A program made the position numbers and the translations under genes. 64,000 nt of DNA from contig NW_020653851.1 in NCBI RefSeq assembly GCF_003589595.1, forward strand, positions 24,334,326 through 24,398,325, read 5' to 3'. Below the pieces are notes generated by a model that was given only the letters and a program-made list of their open reading frames with translations, searched no databases and was not told the origin of the DNA. The DNA comes from Hyposmocoma kahamanoa. Lineage: Eukaryota; Arthropoda; Insecta; Lepidoptera; Cosmopterigidae. Position 1 is the stretch's first letter. Every line of letters starts with the position of its first letter. Below are positions 49,151-60,335 of the stretch, in pieces.

Positions 49151-49443
49151 GTAGTAGCAGCAGAGCTCCTTGCGAAAGAGTTCGTTCCGGGAAGTGCTGC
49201 CACCTTTCCTATTTCTGCCGCCAAGCTGTAATGTAAACATATTACGTTCCGGTTTGGGTGCTGGTGAAATTACAGGCACATGGGACTTGTCACCTTATGT
49301 CTCAGGGTGACGGGCGCAGTGGCAGTGACCATAAGTTCTTTGCGATTTGAAGGTCCGAGTGGCACTGCAACTGTTATGGATAGGTGTGTCGCTTACCACC
49401 AGGCCCACGATTTGTTTGTTCCGTCTCTTGGTATCAAGAAAAA
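49151..49443 (+). repeat. Family A repeat, full length (copy A9)
   Basis: It starts at the shared boundary ('gtagtagcagcagagctcct') and ends 'cttggtatcaagaaaaa'. It keeps all landmarks, including 'cttaccaccaggcccacga' near the 3' end, and is one of the best reference copies in the window. Confidence 0.8.
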
Positions 49444-49599
49444 TCTACATTTTTCAACGAAAACATACCTTGTCATCATCCTTCTTAAGAGCCAGGCTCT
49501 TGTCGGTGTAGGCTCCTCACTCCTCGACCTCCTTGACCACCTTCTATCATATCTTGTATTCTTGTATAAAATAAGCCTATTTCTACGACAGTACTAACA

Positions 49600-49740
49600 T
49601 TCACATTTTTTTATCTTATTGCCTAGTAACAAGTCTTCCTCAATTTTCTTTCCCTGGCTTTTGTCATCCATGTCCAGTGGTTCTGCTTTTTCTATAAGAA
49701 CACCTGCCTATCTTTTCTTCGACTGTCTTTACGGCTAATA
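49600..49740 (-). pseudogene. C-terminal relic of an RTE-like LINE reverse transcriptase
   Basis: Read on the minus strand, one frame gives HWTWMTKARERKLRKT, matching QWMTKARERELWKT of the relic at 15355-15495. The underlying DNA 'atggatgacaaaagccaggg' is identical in both places, so they come from one LINE subfamily. There is one stop a few codons upstream, and the protein does not extend further. Confidence 0.6.
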
Positions 49741-52700
49741 AACGTAAGTAAATACCAGTTCTCCAATCGTCAACCACTTTTACCTATCCGAAATCTAATC
49801 TAAGCAATCTCATTAGCGCCCAGGGGCTAAGACGCTTATTTCTTATACAATTTGTCATCTATATCGTCTGGTACGGATACCAAACCGTGACCATCCACTA
49901 AATTCTGAGAAATAAGCCAATACAGTTATTTAGGGCTTGTTAGATCTTTGCATAATCCAAACGCGGCCTGCGTCGAGGGAACCCATCGAGTTTATGGCGC
50001 GGAAAAAGCACCCGCCTCGGGGAGCAGGCCTCGTCGAGGAATTCTTAATCAAAACATTGCCCTGAGTATACACGACGTAAAAAGATGTTATCTACTTTCC
50101 ATACAAATAGTCCGATCACCGCTAGTCGTGGGTCTCGTAACCCAAAGTATGAAATTGAATATTTATATTTGAACATCCGCATGTTGGGCTTTAGCTACTT
50201 CCTAGAAGAGTTTATGAACGGACATGCAGGTTCGTTTACTCACCCTCGTTATTTTACACTAGAACGCAATACGTGGAGACGTGTGAATGAAAGGTATTCA
50301 CATACATAATCGATTTTCCGGCAATGACTTGAAACATCTTCCATCTGAAAATTAACTTCCGAAGGGCTGTAAGGTTGTTACTAATACTGAGGGAATTAGG
50401 TATTGGTAAAGGATCATGAAGTTACAATAGAAGGGAAAAATGATACTAAAGACGTTGACCGGTTTATCAAACATTAACCACTTAATGGCTCCAATAAATC
50501 GCTTGTAAAGTATAGATATGTAATTTTCGAACACAACTGAAATTCGGAAAAAACATAAAAATACATGGTTCGTACGGAAGTAATCAAAAAAGAGAATTTT
50601 CTTTCATTCGTTTCTAAGAATCGCAAAGGCACTTGTTTGTCGCACGTGCTGCGGCCTTTCCACATTACGAAGGCCTGCGCACATGTCAGTCGTACCCGTA
50701 GAGGCTATCAACAGCCGCGCACTCGTTTACGAGGCCCGACTCCTTTTTTCTACCGCCCTTACTTTTTATTATGCCATTCTTTTATATTTGCGTACTGCAA
50801 TGCAACATGTACGGTAATCATTGACGTCACGCGCGATAGTTGTTTATAACAATTGTTGGGGCAACTGTCCCGAGCTATTCTGGCGTCCGAAATGATCGTT
50901 ACCGACGTTTCTACACTCGTAAATGTTTATTCCCTTTTTTGCCGCGTCCAAACGCTACGAGCGTCGCCGCGCAATAACACATTCTTGTATCAATATAACT
51001 GCAAACGGAGCAAAAGGCTTTCTATGCATTTCATTTCAGAGGGCTCTGAATGGACTCCGTTCAATTTACATATTCTCAAACAGAGTTTGATCGCGAAACA
51101 TGTGCTTTTTCTTTTCACTCCGCCTCACCGTCGGCAGCGGCGCGGCGGCTGACGGTGAAGCTATGTAGGTCAAACGGGCGCAATGATAATGTTGCACTTT
51201 GAAACACAATTTTAACTAGCTCTACTTTGTGCCTTTACGACTTCTTTGGTCTTTCTTTCATTATCATAAGATGAATGGAAACACGCGTTTTACGCAAATG
51301 AAGCCGCAACTCCCAGTAATGAAAACCATAATTTTAGTGTCGTACATTCACTCTCGCCCTACTTTACTGATGCTCGTAATGTTTTCAGCAGTTACTTGTA
51401 ATCCAAGGGAACTTGTGAGTTGTGGTGGCGCGCATTATCCTCATTGTTAGCACTCATAAAATCCGCATATATCTTCCTCTTTGAAAAGTTCCCCCTCTCT
51501 GAAAGTCGACACCCGCGTGCAAATTAGTCGCATGATAAATGCGTGCGCGGATTTGCAGCTCGCGGCTCGCACGGCGCGGATACTGCGAAGGGCGCGGATT
51601 TAGGGCACTTGTCATTCCGCCCGCACCGCCCTAATAAAGATGTACGCGCCGACGCGCGACGTGGCGCCGCCGCTGTGCAAGGACAATTTCAGCATTATCT
51701 CTACGAGCTGAAAGCCGACAGAATTGCAGACAGCTACCGCGTAGTAATAGTACCAATGAGTGCTCGATGACACGCGACAACTCGATCTCATCTAACCGTG
51801 TTACGGATTGCAACTGGCTTCGTGTAATGTTTCATAAAATGTGCCGCGACTGAATTGGTTGCTCGAGATTTAAGTGAAGTCGCCCGCCGGTTATAACTTT
51901 CAATGAACGGTGGGTTTAGTTCATCAGCGCGTCAATTTGAGCTGAATACAGTGACGTTATGAAATTTGGGATAATTTGCAGCGACCACCCCACGGACGTC
52001 GCCCCACCACCGCGCCCATATCTAATGAATTTTGATGATACCTATGTCCATTTTCGCATAATTTAGCAAGGCCTAATGCAATTTAATAAAGCGCGGACAG
52101 ACAAAATATCGCGCTCCAGCTCTGTGTCTGTAACCATTTACGGGATAATTGCCTATTCCATTATCAGCCCTACGTGACAATGCGGGGAGGAGGGGCCACC
52201 GCGCACTCATTTGTTTCTTTTCACAAAAACTCCCACCTTCCCTTTATGGCGTGTCCCCATTTTTTCGCCGAGTATGAATAACATTCGGATAAAAGTTACA
52301 AATGTACTTTTTGCCTCCTCTTTGTACAGATTCACGTGTCCTATCACATCTCAAATCGTCATTAAACTCGCGTACAAGTGCGCACTTGGCTTTACTTAAA
52401 TTAACATTTGTTGAGAATAACTTGAAAAGCCCCATTCGCGTTTGCACTGCAGTTTCATTAGTTTTGCGCCCGCCTCACGCCCACGAAGCCTCGCGAGTGG
52501 CGTGTCGTAACAGAGAGTCTCACTTTCGTAAAAGTGATGTTTACGTAATCTTATCATATTTGGCCTCTTTCTGTAGCGGTTATCCTTTAAGGGTTTAATG
52601 GGAAAATATCTCGCGTAGCAAAAAATAAGATCGTATAAATAGTTGGAGGTCTTTTACGAGAGTAATATCATTCGGGGCATTTGGCCGGGGAACAATTGTA

Positions 52701-55599
52701 CCGCAGGAAATGCCGGTGCCGGCGGCGTGGCGGCCTCGACGTAGCTGAACGCAGGAGTCGAAGTAGAGTGAGGCGACTGCACGCGGCGATGACAGCCGAC
52801 GAAGATTGATCGAAAGATGTACTTAAGGCAACGCACTCGAAGTTATTTCTCTTTTGCCGGCAAGTGAACATGTGATAGAGTATGATGAAATTGCGGTACT
52901 GATTTAGTACTATGTCAATCACCGTTTTTCAACATAAAGCGAAATAATTCCTCGACAAAATCTAAAGTACATTTTCTATTAAATATGTATGTAGACGGAG
53001 TTACCTTTGTACAAACGACAATATTCCATGTAAAACTTCGTTACAAGTAGTTAAATAGTAATTTGTAGTTTATTCGGATCTCGAAGATTCTTATACTGTC
53101 TAAATTGAAGTTAAGTTGAATTAATGCTTTACTGTTTTCACCTTTGGAAATATGTTTTCTTCTTATTTTAGCGTCGTCGTCTTATATATTTATTACTATA
53201 CTTTATACCTATTTCCGTGTTCCGTTAGGAACTTTCGGTCTACATCGATCAAAGTGCGTTTTTGAAATTTTAGGTATCGCCATTTATGTCTTATACATAT
53301 GTAAGGGACGAGTTATTTTTCAAATGAATACAAGTCTTTGTTTATTCCTCTTGAAGCGGAAATATCGACGTCCCTCCCAGCCTCCGCCGTAGTTGACTCG
53401 AGCCATCCTCGAAACTCTACAATTCAGCGCGTGAGCGCACGTCGGCGAGATTGATGCGTGTGTCGGCTGCGCGGACACGAATTAATGGTGTATTATTTCG
53501 CCTAATTATTTCGAAGCCTTATGTTGGCCGTGCACCGTTTTTACCGTCACTTGATGTATCATTGCCGTTCCGCAGCCTCTGCCTTCGCCCCTCTTCACGT
53601 TATTGCTGATTATGTTTTTTGTCTTCATTTACCACAAGTAACTTTGCGCTTTGGGTACATGCCAGCGCTGTCTAGTCTGTTCCTGACTATTTTATGTGGT
53701 AACTTGTGTAAGTTTAGGCTTCGTAGCACCATTCAACTTTATGGCGTCGTACTATCATTACCAATCTTTACCAATCCTTCTATTCAACCTTTTGTTACTT
53801 CTCAGTTTCTATCCTAGGCTTGCCCGAAAGAGATACATTACGTTAAGACCGCCTGTCATACATTCAATTATTCCGTCATACTTACATAAGTGTGTGTTGT
53901 CATTGTAATGTGCAATAATAAATATGTATTTAAAAATCAGTTCTCCACTGTACAATGTAACAAAAACAGTAGTAACAAATCCAGCAGCAGCACCAGACAC
54001 GACCTAAATTTACGTTTTCCTTATTGTGCCTATTTTTAAGTAAGTAGTAAGTAATTAATTAATTAAGTAACAATCATAATTATGATTATGTCGTTTCACA
54101 CTTAGCATGTGATGGAATTAAAGGACAATGCACCTGCATCTTGTAACAACTAGTTACACTCCTTGTTTGTCCATAACATGCAAATCTGTTGGATTTGAGT
54201 AAACCGTAATTAAGGTAACCGCAACTAATATCGCTCCAGGCTTAATTAACGAATTGTGTCGCTTCAATAATGCGCCTAATTGAAATTAAATGTGTCACGC
54301 GGCTGCAATTAGTTCCTATTACATCACGACACCTAACAATGCCTATAAACTACGAAGGCGTATAAAAACTAGTGCCGGTATAGTTGGTTACGTGTATTCA
54401 TATGGTTGTAACATATGTTTCCGTTGCTTTCGGTACGCGTATGTGAAACCTTAGGGTTATATGTGTGTGATAAAATGCTTTATTGAATCAGACGTCGCTT
54501 TGAGGCAAAACTTGACATCATTTTTTATAATACACACGCACAAACAAGATGAAAAAATGCCAGCGCGTGTTTCGCGAATAAGTGGCAGAGTGACAGCTGA
54601 CAGCACGGGGCTGCGGCGAGGGCGGCGCAGGAACGTCGCGGGACCGACGCGGCGACGGCGCGGCGAACGCGTGATGTATGAGGACGTATTCCATTTAGGG
54701 GCAAATGTAACACCCGTGACTGCGTATAAAGAAATGCAAACGTCGGGAGATTGCTCCAACTACTGCTCCTTCGGGACATTACAAACATGTTCAAAGTTGT
54801 CTAAACAATGAAGACAGCAAGAACAAATAACATGTCTTTCACAACGGCACAATCGTCGACTTTGCTAAAGTAAACAGTGGAGTTTGTTACTTAAATATAA
54901 ACTTAAGAAATTTAAACACACATAAATATTATCTATGAGTTAAATCCAGAAGATATAAACCTTTACATCGGTATGTCTCTTCCAACAAACGCCTACGCGC
55001 GTTTATACACAATCTCCGAACAACAAAGTTCACTAATGTGTACATTGAAGATATCCAGAAAATTAAGTCAAATACACAGCCCCTGTACTATTATACAGTG
55101 TATTTCGCTAACCGTGCCTAAACAAGGTGCCCGCAACGGCGTCATCCTAACCAAATATTTATCCGAGGTGTTGCCTTGCGGAAACCCACGTCAAACTTAT
55201 AAAGCAAAACACTGCTCCATTCCACTAGTAACCTTTACAAAGTGACTTGCAACGACGGTGTTGGTCTCAAGGTTTCATTTACATTGCCTGGTTTTTTCTA
55301 GCGGAATAAGACTCGAATCGCTTTCAACGAGCAATGGAGAGTAATGATAAGTCAATTTTGTTTCTGGTACAAGAATAGGTGAAATTCATCAAGCAAATTA
55401 CTCGTTTGTTCGTGAAGTGTGAAAGCGGGCGGCGACGATTATATTTGCACAACTAGCACAATGTTTGTGGGACAATGTCGACAAAGGCAAAGCAAATTGC
55501 GAAATTTGACGTATTTTTGAGCAAATACAAGTATACCTTTATAAAGCTGACATCATGAACAGCAAGCTTCACAAAAGTTGTCGTCGAATATAAAGCATG
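49741..55599. other. Long unique stretch with CpG-rich islands, no gene recognised
   Basis: Nearly 5.9 kb shows no transposon that I recognise. CpG-rich islands lie at about 51120-51150, 51540-51680, 51990-52020, 52690-52800 and 54580-54680. Overlapping frames of 90-116 codons at 54457-54811 on both strands follow one of these islands and are Arg-rich as a result; none shows a known domain. The alternation of CpG-rich unique islands and AT-rich spacers would fit cis-regulatory DNA, which is inference. Confidence 0.4.
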
Positions 55600-55639
55600 A
55601 GTAATTTGTTGCTATATAATTGGGAGATAACACAGTATT

Positions 55640-55930
55640 GCGCCCATGGGGATATGGTAACAGAAATAAAAGAGGAAGTTCCTTAATAAATTTTTGTTCC
55701 GAAAATCGATTCTACATCATGACTGGGTAGTACTTTAAGAAAAAAGCTAAACAAATGGATGGATGGACTTGGCGGTCGCCAAATGGTAAAACAAGAAATA
55801 AAATTGATTTCCTCAAGAAACCTCCATATAGTACAGAACGTAGAGACAATTACCACCTCACATCCCACTGACCACTGAATGCTTCGTGCGACTTATGCCT
55901 TAAACTTAAAACAAAAGATATCTAGAAGAA
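55640..55930 (+). pseudogene. RTE endonuclease domain, C-terminal part
   Basis: The text reads PWGYGNRNKRGSSLINFCSE, then a stop and shift, then TWRSPNGKTRNKIDFL (about 55766-55815), then in the next frame IVQNVETITTSHPTDH ending at 55875. The final Asp-His of the apurinic-type endonuclease active site (usually SDH) is present as TDH at 55867-55875. This domain nicks target DNA to prime reverse transcription. At least two frameshifts and a stop right after TDH make it inactive. Confidence 0.8.
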
Positions 55931-56499
55931 CACTTGGACTTGAACAAATAGGACTTTCACCCTCCGAACAGGCAATCTTAAATAAAAATTTCAAAGAGTT
56001 GTCTGCGACATTGGTCAGAACACGAAATACACAAGATATTTACACAATATAATCTACAAAATCAAAGACAGTGTCAATAGAATACCGCAGAAAACTGCGA
56101 GGAACAAGTTGCACTATATAATATCCGAAAACACAAAACATTTAATATCAGAAAGAAACTCAAAGATGCGCGACATAAGACCATTACAGTGAAGAAAAAG
56201 CCAAAGAAACTATATTTAAAAATAAGAAAACTAATCAAGACAAACAAACAACAATATAAGTTGTAAATATTTGAAGAGGACTTAAAAAAACGGGTTTCTA
56301 TCAAAAGAGGCAATAAATGCATAAACAATACAAAACAATGGATATCAACGTTAAAAAATAGCACAGGAAAGATATTCACAAATAGAAACCATTGTTAACA
56401 TCGCTACAGAATTCTACGAAAGACTATATAGCTCATCAGGGTGGAAACTTGCATCAACAAATATTAAAATAAGCCAAGGTGACAGCATACCTGTATTCC

Positions 56500-56850
56500 T
56501 TGTGAGCGAAATTTGGTATGCCATACAAAATCTAAAACGAATAAAAGTCCCAGCAAACACAAAATTACATACGACGTAATCAAGGCTTTTATAGAACCAC
56601 TTGAACCTATATTAACAAGGTTGTTTAACGACATAATAGATCAAAGAAAAATACCTGTAGAATTTTCTATAATAACTTTGCTCTACAAAAAGGGAGATCC
56701 ATTAAACATAAATAATTACAGACCTATCAGCCTAATACAAACAACGTTCTAACTCTTTACGAATGTAGTATTACAAAGAATTAAACAAGGACTCGAACAA
56801 CCAATAGAACATGCAGGTTTTTAGCGAAATCACTTACATTCTGGATTACA
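56500..56850 (+). pseudogene. RTE reverse transcriptase, N-terminal part
   Basis: An open frame from 56513 includes ITYDVIKAFIEPLEPILTRL, then IPVEFSIITLLYKKGDPLNI and NNYRPISLIQTTF. 'KKGDP..INNYRPISL' is the conserved entry motif of non-LTR reverse transcriptases. The frame stops at 56752. Degraded text continues to IEHAGF (about 56805-56822), where the 'EQAGFR' motif is expected, shortly before the foreign insert begins. Confidence 0.85.
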
Positions 56851-56851
56851 T

Positions 56852-56990
56852 TTTCACTCTTTTTTTTTATAAAAAATAAGTGCATTTGACCTCCATCTCA
56901 CCTGGTGGAAAGTGACGATGAGGTCGACGATTGAGCACGGACACCTAAATATTCACTCTCGCCTTGAAAGGTCCAAGTTATAACTTTCAG
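56852..56990 (-). mobile_element. LINE 3' end inserted in the RTE element
   Basis: On the plus strand a T run (56858-56866) is followed by 'gcatttgacctccatctcac' and 'ctggtggaaagtgacgatga', a pattern typical of lepidopteran LINE 3' untranslated regions read backwards. The RTE protein text stops before it and resumes after it, which marks it as an insertion. Its clade is not determined. Confidence 0.55.
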
Positions 56991-56999
56991 CGACAAGTC

Positions 57000-57367
57000 T
57001 GCAGGCACTCTAACACCAATTATTGAAAAATACACAGAAGATTGAATAGCTTTTGTAGATTATTCAAAAGAATTAGACTCTATATCACACGAAGAGCTTT
57101 GGACTGCACTACAAAACAAGGTGTGCATTAGATGTATATAGATATTCTAAAAGAAATATGTCAAATAAGTAAAGCTAAAGTAAAGCTAGAGAGGAACTGA
57201 AAAGTGTTTGACATAAAGAGAGGTGTAAGACAAGGCGACCCAATTTCTCCAAACCTATTTACAGCACTCTTAGAGCAAATTTTCAAAACTCTTAACTGGA
57301 CAGGACTAGGTGTAAACATCAACGGAGAGTATTTAAATCACCTTTGCTTCGCCGATGATATCATTAT
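57000..57367 (+). pseudogene. RTE reverse transcriptase, catalytic core
   Basis: The catalytic motif A appears as IAFVDYSKELDSI (57046-57085), with the first metal-binding Asp. Then, after a stop and a shift, FDIKRGVRQGDPISPNLFTA (57207-57266) and the motif C FADD (57348-57359), which holds the two other catalytic Asp residues. The core residues are therefore intact although the frame is broken. The reading is cut 8 bases after FADD by an inverted-repeat transposon. Confidence 0.9.
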
Positions 57368-57969
57368 CCGCTCACGCGATGCGCTCCTCCTACCGCAAAA
57401 TGGCGGCTATTTGGTTTCGCAAATTAGAAAAGCATTCAGTTTAAATACAAGTTTTTATAAATAAAAATTATTATTCTGCATTGCTAAATAAATACCCTCC
57501 GTACTACCAACAAACACACATCTCAAATAAACTGCAGTAACACACCGCAAATCCTGCACTTAAAAAGCACTAATGAAATTTTTTATGTCCTTGGATAAAT
57601 ATGATAATATTCCGTTTGAGTGGTTCTAACGTTTACCATGAAATTACTCCTTAAAGTATAGTTTATAAACATTTATATTCAGGGTAAACTTATAAAACGC
57701 AACTTACGGTAAGTTTTAATAAATAAACACCGAAATCATCAGCCCAAACAATAACACACACGATTGTCGTGACGTATTTTTGAAGTTGTTTACTTTTTGT
57801 AAATGACAGACCCAGGCATTAAAAACTTTATGGTAACTACTCTAGTTACCGAAATAGCAATTAATATTAGTTCTTTTACCTGTTATAACTTCGATATCCG
57901 ATAAATCGATATAAAATCACCACCGGCACCTGTGGTATGCGTCTACAGCTGCATGTATCGCGTGAGCGG
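57368..57969. mobile_element. Non-autonomous inverted-repeat DNA transposon, copy 2
   Basis: This 602-bp copy matches copy 1 (4273-4879) end to end, with the same CCGCTCACGCGAT terminal inverted repeats. It is flanked by TTAT (57364-57367) and TTAA (57970-57973), a 4-bp duplication with one change. Removing the element and one 4-bp flank restores the RTE reading frame across the junction (FADDIIIITENHQQLQ), which supports both the boundaries and the 4-bp size independently. The insertion happened after the RTE element landed here. Confidence 0.92.
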
Positions 57970-58640
57970 TTAAAATAACAGAAAACCACCAACAGTTGCA
58001 ATATATGCTTGATACATTGGACCTGAGTAGTTGAGCACGTGATCTGGAGATGAATTCTGACAAGGCGTTTTGACCTAGGGCAAAAATACTACTTTTAAGG
58101 GGCATTTCATAAGAGTAGTGGAGAGATGGATAAAGAAAGCTTGGTGTGCATTCTGGTCGAATAAACATATATTTTAGTCTAATATGAACTTTTCCCTCAA
58201 AAAGAAAGCAATGGACTCCATCGTGACACCCACATTGCTCTATGTCTTTCAAACGTGGCCTATAACAAAAGAAACAATATACAAAATCCAAATCTTCCAG
58301 AGAGTGGTGGAAAGAAACATGTTGGGCTTAAAAATGAAACACAGAATAACTGGTGCAGCTATTCGAAGACAAACGGCAAAAATGGCTTGTCGTCTGAAAT
58401 GGCGATGGGCTGGACATGTAGCTAGGTCTACCGACAGCAGATGAAGCGAGAAGGTGCTCCACTGGTATCCACGACTGAAACGTAGGCCGCGAGGGAGGCC
58501 GCGCCGACCCTGGAGGGACGATATCACCCAGGTGGCGGGGGTAACGTGACGCCACTGGCTGCGGACAGGGCTGAGTGCCAAAGGATGGAGGAGGCCTACG
58601 TCTAGAGATAGGCTTTCCAATAAATTTTAAAACGCATATT
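57970..58640 (+). pseudogene. RTE reverse transcriptase, C-terminal part
   Basis: After the insertion the protein continues as ITENHQQLQYMLDTLDLS (57976-58032), then DLEMNSDKA, then ERWIKKAWCAFWSNKHIF (about 58118-58172). An open frame 58184-58444 contains TPTLLYVFQTWPITKETIYK, QRVVERNMLGLKMKHRI and LKWRWAGHVAR. The tail RGRPRRPWRDDITQVAG lies at about 58490-58540. These are the standard thumb and C-terminal signatures of RTE-like elements. Stops separate the pieces. Confidence 0.88.
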
Positions 58641-58753
58641 TAAATTTGAAATTATAGTTATTCTAATTTCATTTAAATTCAATTTAATTTAATTTTAATT
58701 TTGCATGTTTTGTATAAATGGAATTTTGTTTTTGAATTTTTTTTTGTAATAAA

Positions 58754-58769
58754 TATTATTATTATTTTA

Positions 58770-58816
<47 letters not shown>

Positions 58817-58826
58817 NNNNNNNNNN

Positions 58827-58876
<50 letters not shown>

Positions 58877-58882
58877 CATCAT

Positions 58883-58914
<32 letters not shown>
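58754..58914. repeat. (ATT)n microsatellite passing into CAC/CAT repeats
   Basis: ATT units run from about 58754 to 58876 on both sides of an N block, then turn into CAC and CAT units up to about 58914. The true length is unknown because of the gap. It follows the 3' end of the RTE element by about 130 bp. Confidence 0.95.
58817..58826. other. Assembly gap (10 N)
   Basis: Ten N lie within the ATT microsatellite. They probably mark a collapse or unresolved length. Isoleucine-only frames across it are artefacts. Confidence 0.98.
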
Positions 58915-59847
58915 TAGGTGATATACGATCGCCGATGTTGTTGGCCCGCAAAAATTCCTTACATTTGAAAATGTTTAATACCTCAAAACATAAGACCAAT
59001 AAAGATAACCGTTAAAGGCAAGTGATGACGATCACTGAGCATGGTGGCGCCACCTGAGATTAATTTTGTCTGTGGCTCCCTATTAAATACCATGTTTCAT
59101 TCAATCTTTGCAACGAAAACATCGAAGGACAAAAGGAAAGAAAACTTTTTAAATGCAGACACGTAAAACGTAACACTCTTCAAAAACAAACTTCCTCAAT
59201 TCAATAGAGTTTGGCCACGAAGAATTGGAAATGCAAAAAAATCAACATTTGAGTACGACATAAAAGTCTATAAACCACAACCTAATCGTTATTCGTTAAA
59301 ATATAAATGTTCACTAGAATACTTCCATACCGTAACTTCTTTGTCGATACCTTTGTAATTACTGTCAGCTATTGCGATTTGCGAGCCTCCGAAACGAACA
59401 ATGAGAGAAATAAAACTTTCCCAAACTCGCAACAAAAAGACAGGCCGGTAAGAAATCGGAGACAATATGGCGGTGAAGTGACAGCTAACGAGCGCATTGT
59501 ATTCCCCTCCCCCACAGAACCCCCCACTGTGGGCATTGTTAAATAGAGCTTTTATTTCTTTTTAGATTAAATAATCGCTCATGCGAGATTTGGGATCGAA
59601 CAGACATTCACAATCTTGAAACAGGGTTTATAAGTATTCGTTTTAATAATAATGAACGTATAACATAAAATAACTATCAAAGATTTCAAATTTCAATAGC
59701 AACATCAAGAAGAACACAGTCAACCCTCCTATCCCAAAACGCAAATTAGTTTGGCTTTCAGAGAAGTCTCACAGAAATTACGAAACCCAGAGCAGGCGGC
59801 CTGTGCGATTATGAGAATTATTACGTGACATAGATTGTATTTGAGTG
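58915..59847. other. Unique stretch, no gene seen
   Basis: No coding or RNA gene is supported. A plus-strand frame of 79 codons (59307-59546) has no recognisable features. Confidence 0.45.
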
Positions 59848-59848
59848 A

Positions 59849-59865
59849 GTCGTCGTCGTCGTCGT
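59849..59865. repeat. (GTC)n microsatellite
   Basis: About five to six GTC units lie directly next to the (AAAGTC)n tail. Confidence 0.9.
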
Positions 59866-59867
59866 GA

Positions 59868-60330
59868 TCAAAGTCAAAGTCAAAGTCAAAGTCAAAGATT
59901 ATTTATTCCATAGGTAAAATAAATTTACACTTGAAATCGTCACATTTAAGCTACTGCTCGTTCACTACGCTGACCTCCCTGAGAAGAACGAGCAAGAAAC
60001 TCTAGGGATTGCTCTTTTCAAATAAACTTAAATGCTATGGAATACACTTTGAATCAAATTTGTGTGGATTCTGGAGCCATGTCGTCTTTCCATACATCTT
60101 TATCTAACACGTAGTCTTCAATTTTGTAATATGATTTTTCGATCAAAATATTTTTAATGTAGTTTTTAAACTTAGGAAATGATAAACTTCGATGATCAAT
60201 ATTTCAATAATATTACAAACAAAAGGAACTGGCTACTTATATTTCATATTAAAGAGGAATTAATGGTACCCACGGCCATTTACATAACATAATCTACTTC
60301 CAGGCTATTGATCTAAGAAAATAGCCATCT
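59868..60330 (-). mobile_element. LINE 3' end with (TTTGAC)n tail
   Basis: Five units of AAAGTC (59870-59898) are the tail read backwards. After it come 'attatttattccataggtaa', 'gagaagaacgagcaagaaac' and 'tctagggattgctcttttca', a combination typical of a widespread lepidopteran non-LTR retrotransposon 3' end. No coding part is preserved before the mariner at 60336, so this is a 5'-truncated copy. The exact 5' end is uncertain. Confidence 0.7.
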
Positions 60331-60335
60331 TAGTA

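Larger units (their letters stand above)
55600..58640 (+). mobile_element. RTE-type non-LTR retrotransposon, decayed and interrupted
   Basis: Pieces of one plus-strand protein appear in the right order: endonuclease end (55640-55930), reverse transcriptase (56500-57367) and C-terminal tail (57970-58640). The motifs fit the RTE-like endonuclease-reverse transcriptase type. The 5' start is not clear and may be upstream of 55600. Two later insertions split it: a LINE tail at 56852-56990 and an inverted-repeat transposon at 57368-57969. Several stops and frameshifts show that it is long dead. Just after its 3' end an ATT microsatellite begins, which may have grown from the element's simple-repeat tail. 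Confidence 0.85.

Noticed and set aside
54053..54085. Possible regulatory cluster of ATTAATTAATTAA-type sites
   Set aside because: The run is short simple AT-rich sequence, and homeodomain-like cores are expected by chance at this base composition.
54457..54811. Arg-rich frames of 89-116 codons on both strands
   Set aside because: They follow from a CpG-rich patch. The strands overlap and no domain is recognised.
58679..59015. Long isoleucine-rich frames on both strands
   Set aside because: They are translations of the ATT microsatellite and run across the N gap.
59868..59900. CRISPR-like or satellite array of AAAGTC units
   Set aside because: It is a hexamer run with no spacers, and it is the tail of the LINE 3' end that follows.
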